A stretch of DNA of 37,611 nucleotides from Rhizobium sp. Q54 (GTDB lineage Bacteria > Pseudomonadota > Alphaproteobacteria > Rhizobiales > Aestuariivirgaceae): assembly GCA_945889445.1 (NCBI GenBank), contig CAMDBX010000033.1, forward strand, positions 1 to 37,611, in the 5' to 3' direction. Of this stretch, positions 34,087-37,611 are shown one piece after another; position 1 is the first letter of the stretch; every line of letters starts with the position of its first letter. The translations under genes and the position numbers were made by a program. The notes under the pieces were generated by a model. The model ran no database searches. It was given only the letters and a program-made list of their open reading frames with translations, and was not told the origin of the DNA.

Positions 34087-35099
34087 GCCTCCTTCTCCTG
34101 CGGGGCAGCGGAGACGAGCTCCTTCATCAGGCTGCCGAGCGTGTCCTTGGCGGAGGTCTCCTGCGGGATGGGGCGGCAGACGTCGCGCGCTGCAAGACCA
34201 ACACGCGCCGTGAGGATGCCGTTCGCCGTGCCCTCGCCGAAACGCGCGGAGAGCTTGCCGAGGAGGCCGCGCCCCACCACGTGCTGGATGAGATTGTCGG
34301 AGAGCGCGATGCCGCCGGTTAGGGCCAGATGGCTCAGGACCATGCGGGCGAGGCGCAGCGTCGACAGCGTCGACGGCCTGCCGCCATAGAGCGTTGCCAG
34401 TTCGCGCATCATGCGCAGGTTCTGGGCGGCGACGAAGAGGATGTCGAGTGCCGCGGTGGGGGCCACCGTGGTGAGCAGCGTGATGCGGCGCGCGGCATGG
34501 GCGATGATGCGATGGGCCTCGCCGTCACGCCAGTCCACAAGGTGGCGTTCGGCCAGCCTGACGCGGTTGCGCCCGTCGAGGATGTCGGCCTCGTACTGCT
34601 TCATCTCGCGCAGTCCCAGCTGCGCATCGGGGCGGCTGGCGTAGAGCGCCTTGAGATTGTCCACGGCGCGCTTCGCAGCAGCCGTGTCATCGGTGTTGAT
34701 GGCGTGCGCGGCGTCGACCTGGATGTGCTCGATGCGGCGCAGCCGGGCCAGCGCCCAGACTTCACGCAGGATGATGACGATGGCGGCCAGCGCCGCCACG
34801 GCGGCCACGCCCAGTGCGGTCCAGCCGAGGATTGGAGAGCGCGCGAAGAAATCCTCGACCAGCTTGCTGATCGACAGGCCCGCCCACATGGTGACCAGCA
34901 CGAAGAGCGCCGACATGAGCAGCGCACCCCAGCGGAACCGCGCGGGCCGCGACACGGCGGGCGGCATGACGATCATCTCGCCCTCGTCGACCTCGGGTTC
35001 GAAGGTGATGCCGGTGATGGCGCGCGGCTTCCGCTGCGGCTCTTCCTCGCGCTCGGGCGTTTCCAGCACGAAGGCCTGCGGGTGGCGGGGCTCGCTCAT
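34083..35099 (-). CDS. ycjF: YcjF-like inner-membrane protein (DUF697, TIGR01620)
   Basis: A 338-residue protein. An acidic cytoplasmic N-terminus (1-57) is followed by two membrane helices (58-80 and 90-112), a helical middle, and a DUF697 region (about 205-285: VAPTAALDILFVAAQNLRMM, GGIALSDNLIQHVVG). YcjF accompanies the P-loop protein YcjX in many proteobacteria, often next to phage-shock genes; no psp gene is here. Function poorly defined. Its ATG overlaps the YcjX stop by four bases, and its stop overlaps the next gene's GTG. Confidence 0.88.
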   Translation of the reverse strand: MSEPRHPQAFVLETPEREEEPQRKPRAITGITFEPEVDEGEMIVMPPAVSRPARFRWGALLMSALFVLVTMWAGLSISKLVEDFFARSPILGWTALGVAAVAALAAIVIILREVWALARLRRIEHIQVDAAHAINTDDTAAAKRAVDNLKALYASRPDAQLGLREMKQYEADILDGRNRVRLAERHLVDWRDGEAHRIIAHAARRITLLTTVAPTAALDILFVAAQNLRMMRELATLYGGRPSTLSTLRLARMVLSHLALTGGIALSDNLIQHVVGRGLLGKLSARFGEGTANGILTARVGLAARDVCRPIPQETSAKDTLGSLMKELVSAAPQEKEA

Positions 35100-36586
35100 T
35101 GGAAGCGGTCTCCCAGCAGGAATTCCATGGTGCGGTCCAACCGGATCGCGGGCCAGGTGCCGTCCTTCGGCAGGGGCGGGCGGAAGCGCACGAACTTGAG
35201 GCTGCCTTCGAGCGAGCCGTCGAGTGCCTTCTGGGCGTCCCGCGGCAAGTCGCCGGGGAAGATCGCCGCTTCGGTGGTGCCATCAAAGGCGGTGCCGCCC
35301 ACCGTCTCGCCGGCTAGCGGCGTGCCGACGATGCATTCCAGCGTCTCACCCTTCTGCCTGACACTCGCCTCGCGCGTGGCGCGAATGGCGGCCAGGGCTG
35401 CGACATCGATGGTGGCGCCGGAATACTCCGCGCGTTCCATCGCTTGCGCGACGATGAGCTTGAGGATGTTCTCCAGCCGGTCGTGGCTGGTGTGGTGCAG
35501 CAGGTCCGCCTTGGTCGCGGCGAAGAGCACCTTGTCGATGCGACGGCCGAAGAGGTTCGACAGGATCGAGTTCTGCCCCTGACGGAAGCAGGAGAGAATA
35601 TCGGCCAGCGCGTGCTGCAAGTCCTTCACCGCCGAGGCGCCTGCATTGAGTGCTGTCAGCGCATCGACCAGCACGATCTGCCGGTCGAGCCTGGCGAAGT
35701 GGCCGTAGAAGAAGGGCTTCACGATGGTCGACACATAGGCCTGGTAGCGCCGCTCCATCAGCGCAGCGAGGGAACCCTTCGGAAGATCCGTATACGGAGC
35801 AATGTCGAGCGGCGCGAAGGCGAGAAGCGGCGAGCCTTTGAAGTCGCCCGGCATCAGGAATCGGCCAGGCGGCAGGGTGGAGAGCGACACGTCGTCCTTG
35901 CGGCAGCGTGAGAGATAGGCGGTGAACACCTCCGCCGCGGTGATGGCGTCCTGCTCGTCGGCGGGCTTCTGGGGCTCGAGGGTGGAGAGCAGCGCGTGCC
36001 ACTCGCCGGCGTGTTCGAGTCGCGGCGCCACGCGGCTGGCGGCCACGGTGGCAGCCGACCATTCGGCATAGCTCATGCGCATCAGCGGCAGGTCCAGCAG
36101 CCATTCGCCGGGATAGTCCACGATGTCGATGTGCAGTTTGCCGGAGCCCAGGTTGCGGGCAATGAGGCCCATGGGCGTATATTCCGCCGTGATGCGCAGC
36201 TGGCTGATGCGGCTGGTGCTCTCCGGCCAGTGGCGGGCCTCGCCCGAGAGCGCCTTGGTGTGGCTCTCGAAGGCGAAGCGCGGCAGCGTGTCGTCCGGCT
36301 GGGGCTCGAGATAGCAGCGGGTGATGCGGCCGCCACTCAACGCCTCGAAGGCGGGAAAGCGCCCGCCCTTCAGCAGCGCGTTGACAAGGGCGGTGATGAA
36401 CACCGTCTTGCCGGCGCGCGAGAGCCCGGTGACGCCCAGGCGCACCGAAGGGTTCACGAGGCCCGTGGCGAAATCCGAAAGACCGCCCGCGGCAATGCGC
36501 GTGCCATCAACGATGTCTGAGAAACTGACGATCTTGGGGACCCCTTTCGTGGGGCAATAAGTGGTGCGGTTGGGCCCGCAAGGCAA
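35096..36586 (-). CDS. ycjX: YcjX-like P-loop NTPase (DUF463)
   Basis: A 496-residue soluble protein of the YcjX/DUF463 family, related to dynamin-like and other GTP-binding proteins. Walker A is GLSRAGKT (54-61), preceded by the family stretch LVNPSVRLGVT. A DxxG-type segment DIVDYPGEWLLD follows, and later the block FAATKADLLHH resembles the TKxD base-recognition motif. The likely start is TTG 36586, ten bases after the SixA stop: an in-frame stop lies just upstream at 36596-36598, and no ATG or GTG occurs before the conserved N-terminus. Weak initiation may keep its level below that of its neighbours. Paired with ycjF by a four-base overlap. Confidence 0.9.
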   Translation of the reverse strand: MPCGPNRTTYCPTKGVPKIVSFSDIVDGTRIAAGGLSDFATGLVNPSVRLGVTGLSRAGKTVFITALVNALLKGGRFPAFEALSGGRITRCYLEPQPDDTLPRFAFESHTKALSGEARHWPESTSRISQLRITAEYTPMGLIARNLGSGKLHIDIVDYPGEWLLDLPLMRMSYAEWSAATVAASRVAPRLEHAGEWHALLSTLEPQKPADEQDAITAAEVFTAYLSRCRKDDVSLSTLPPGRFLMPGDFKGSPLLAFAPLDIAPYTDLPKGSLAALMERRYQAYVSTIVKPFFYGHFARLDRQIVLVDALTALNAGASAVKDLQHALADILSCFRQGQNSILSNLFGRRIDKVLFAATKADLLHHTSHDRLENILKLIVAQAMERAEYSGATIDVAALAAIRATREASVRQKGETLECIVGTPLAGETVGGTAFDGTTEAAIFPGDLPRDAQKALDGSLEGSLKFVRFRPPLPKDGTWPAIRLDRTMEFLLGDRFQ

Positions 36587-36595
36587 GCGAAACCG

Positions 36596-37126
36596 TCATG
36601 CCGGGCCGCTTGCCAGGTCCCTGGGCTTCACGAAGCCGTCGAGGCGGCACTGACCGTCCGACAGGTCCGCCCAGCTGCTGCCGGTGATGGTGAGGATGGC
36701 GAGCCCGGCGGTCGGGTATTTCTCGATGAGTTGCCGGCGCAGCAGACGATCACCCGAACCCGCCAGCGCGATGGCGAGGTTCTGGGTGGCGGGGTTGTGG
36801 GTGACGAGCAGCAAGCGCCTGGCCGAGCCCCCCTGTTCGCGGATCACCTGCAACAGGGCCTCGCCATCGCCGAAATCATAAAGGGCCTCGACGAGGTGCA
36901 CCTCGGTGGCGGGGAGTTCCCGCGCCGCGATTTCCAAGGTCTGGCTGGTGCGGCGGGCGGGCGAGCAGAGCACGAGGTCAGGCACCAGGCCGTGCGCGGC
37001 CATGTAGCGGCCGATTGCCTGGGCGGCCTGTTCGCCGCGCAGCGCAAGTGGGCGATCGAAGTCTTCCATGCCGTCGCCGAGCACGGCCTTGGCATGGCGG
37101 AGGAGGAGCAGCTGAAGGTCCGGCAT
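36596..37126 (-). CDS. sixA: SixA-type histidine phosphatase
   Basis: A 176-residue member of the branch-2-like RHG phosphatases. The catalytic motif LLRHAKA has His11. The second conserved arginine region is LVLCSPARRTSQT, and the second histidine lies in LLVTHNPATQNLA. SixA of E. coli removes phosphate from histidine in phosphotransfer (HPt/PtsO-NPr) proteins. First gene of a five-gene overlapping unit with ycjX, ycjF, a small exported protein and the VWA gene. The window also holds an Hpt protein, a possible substrate class (inference only). Confidence 0.9.
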   Translation of the reverse strand: MPDLQLLLLRHAKAVLGDGMEDFDRPLALRGEQAAQAIGRYMAAHGLVPDLVLCSPARRTSQTLEIAARELPATEVHLVEALYDFGDGEALLQVIREQGGSARRLLLVTHNPATQNLAIALAGSGDRLLRRQLIEKYPTAGLAILTITGSSWADLSDGQCRLDGFVKPRDLASGPA

Positions 37127-37205
37127 GGGGCATCCCGCAGTTAAGCTGAAACAGGCTAGCCCGGCATTTTGACGAAATAAAAGCGATTGAGAATAATCTT
37201 ATAAA

Positions 37206-37234
37206 TTGACTTTAATCCTATAATATGCTATATC
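37206..37234 (+). promoter_or_regulatory. Promoter-like sequence in the AT-rich island
   Basis: TTGACT (37206-37211), 17 bases, TATATC (37229-37234). Spacing and -35 are good, but it points away from sixA and no convincing gene follows. It may drive a small RNA, or be chance in AT-rich DNA. The nearby AGAATAATCT (37181-37190) is an imperfect palindrome. Confidence 0.3.
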
Positions 37235-37396
37235 GCCGACTTCGACGTGCTTGCTGCTGATTGACATCGTGAATCTGTTTTCTCAGGCCCCGGAGAAGGG
37301 GTCTGGCCCTCTCGTTCCTTCCGTGTGGCCACATGGGGGGAGCGTGGGAGGAGGTGTGTCGGGCGGTGGGCTGCCATCTCTTCCCTCGTGCTCATC

Positions 37397-37464
37397 ATCG
37401 CCGGGCTTGTCCCGGCGATCCTTTTACTGGCCGCCAAAAAAGATGCCCGGGACGAGCCAGGGCA
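37397..37464. terminator. Two-hairpin terminator / intergenic mosaic element, copy 2
   Basis: Hairpin 1 pairs ATCGCCGGG (37397-37405) with CCCGGCGAT (37411-37419). Hairpin 2 pairs TGCCC-GG (37444-37451) with CC-GGGCA (37457-37464) with one mismatch. On the minus strand hairpin 2 is followed by six T's, so it can end metA. Layout and much of the sequence match copy 1 at 1910-1980, with compensating changes in the stems. Confidence 0.7.
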
Positions 37465-37503
37465 TGATGAGAATTGAGAATGTTGCCTAGGCAGCGGGTT
37501 TCT

Positions 37504-37611
37504 TCAGCCGCCGATCTTCGCGGGGTCGAAGGGTGTCGTCTGGTAGAGCTCGTTGATCCAGTTGCCGAACAGGAGGTGCGCGTGGCTGCGCCAGCGGTTC
37601 TCAGGCGGTTG
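37504..37611 (-). CDS. metA: Homoserine O-acyltransferase MetA, C-terminal end (cut by window edge)
   Basis: The last 35 codons before a TGA at 37506-37504 read [16 protein letters not shown] followed by [11 protein letters not shown], the conserved C-terminus of MetA. MetA activates homoserine with succinyl- or acetyl-CoA at the first committed step of methionine synthesis; most alphaproteobacterial MetA proteins are acetyltransferases, but the deciding residues lie outside the window. A two-hairpin terminator follows 40 bases downstream. Confidence 0.82.
   Translation of the reverse strand, partial: QPPENRWRSHAHLLFGNWINELYQTTPFDPAKIGG

Larger units (their letters stand above)
37127..37503. 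other. 377-base intergenic region between sixA and metA
   Basis: Both flanking genes are on the minus strand. From the sixA side it holds a short GC-rich leader, a sharply AT-rich island at about 37170-37235 that must contain the sixA-operon promoter, a promoter-like plus-strand sequence, a GC-rich stretch without recognisable features (37285-37395), and a two-hairpin terminator element for metA. A 79-codon plus-strand reading from 37251 crosses the element and looks non-coding. Confidence 0.65.

Noticed and set aside
37219-37224. Exact TATAAT in the AT-rich island
   Set aside because: The only TTGACT is 7 bases away, too close to form a promoter with it; the TATATC at 37229 has the right spacing.
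37251-37490. 79-codon plus-strand open frame at the right end
   Set aside because: Runs through the double-hairpin element, with Ser/Gly/Pro-rich non-coding composition and no ribosome site.

Overview
The window reads as chromosomal DNA of a high-GC alphaproteobacterium, most likely from the order Hyphomicrobiales (Rhizobiales). The evidence is a class I (archaeal-type) lysyl-tRNA synthetase, a class 2 PyrD, a DgcA-type epimerase, a giant apolipoprotein-like membrane protein of the kind found at rhizobial growth poles, a perfect CtrA-type TTAA-N7-TTAA site and intergenic palindromes typical of this group. I do not assign a genus. I saw no rRNA, tRNA, CRISPR array or prophage. The only mobile-element trace is the end of an IS30-type transposase at the left edge. 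Coding density is very high, and several convergent gene pairs overlap at their 3' ends.

Left part (1-9.8 kb): transposase end, lysS, a two-hairpin bidirectional terminator, a LexA/CI-type S24 repressor, a DUF952 gene overlapping pyrD, an orphan periplasmic solute-binding protein, a membrane glycosyltransferase with a likely TTG start, an XRE regulator plus SulP anion transporter behind a good promoter with an adjacent palindromic operator candidate, and a bicupin (S)-ureidoglycine aminohydrolase.

Middle (9.8-24.7 kb): a YcbB-type L,D-transpeptidase, a TMADH/DgcA/StcD-type flavin/Fe-S oxidoreductase divergent from a threonine dehydratase-like enzyme, an orphan Flp-type pilin, a hypothetical protein, an MFS transporter convergent with a dipeptide-epimerase/DgcA enzyme, then the 1660-residue giant. 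About 100 units of an 11-residue repeat fill most of the giant. It is divergent from an Hpt phosphotransfer protein, and their shared 330-base spacer holds the CtrA-type site. A 2Fe-2S ferredoxin and a ferredoxin-NADP reductase follow as a pair.

Right part (24.8-37.6 kb): a HerA-like ATPase, a KefB/C-type antiporter, a Ca2+/H+ antiporter, a P1/DmpA peptidase, a DUF2892 membrane protein, a split YeeE/YedE pair, a secreted EF-hand protein with its own terminator, and a tightly overlapping five-gene unit (SixA phosphatase, YcjX P-loop protein, YcjF membrane protein, small secreted protein, VWA protein). A 377-base spacer with an AT-rich island and a second two-hairpin element separates this unit from the end of metA.

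The best candidates for new biology are the hendecad-repeat giant with its CtrA-type site and Hpt neighbour, and the SixA-YcjX-YcjF-VWA operon.
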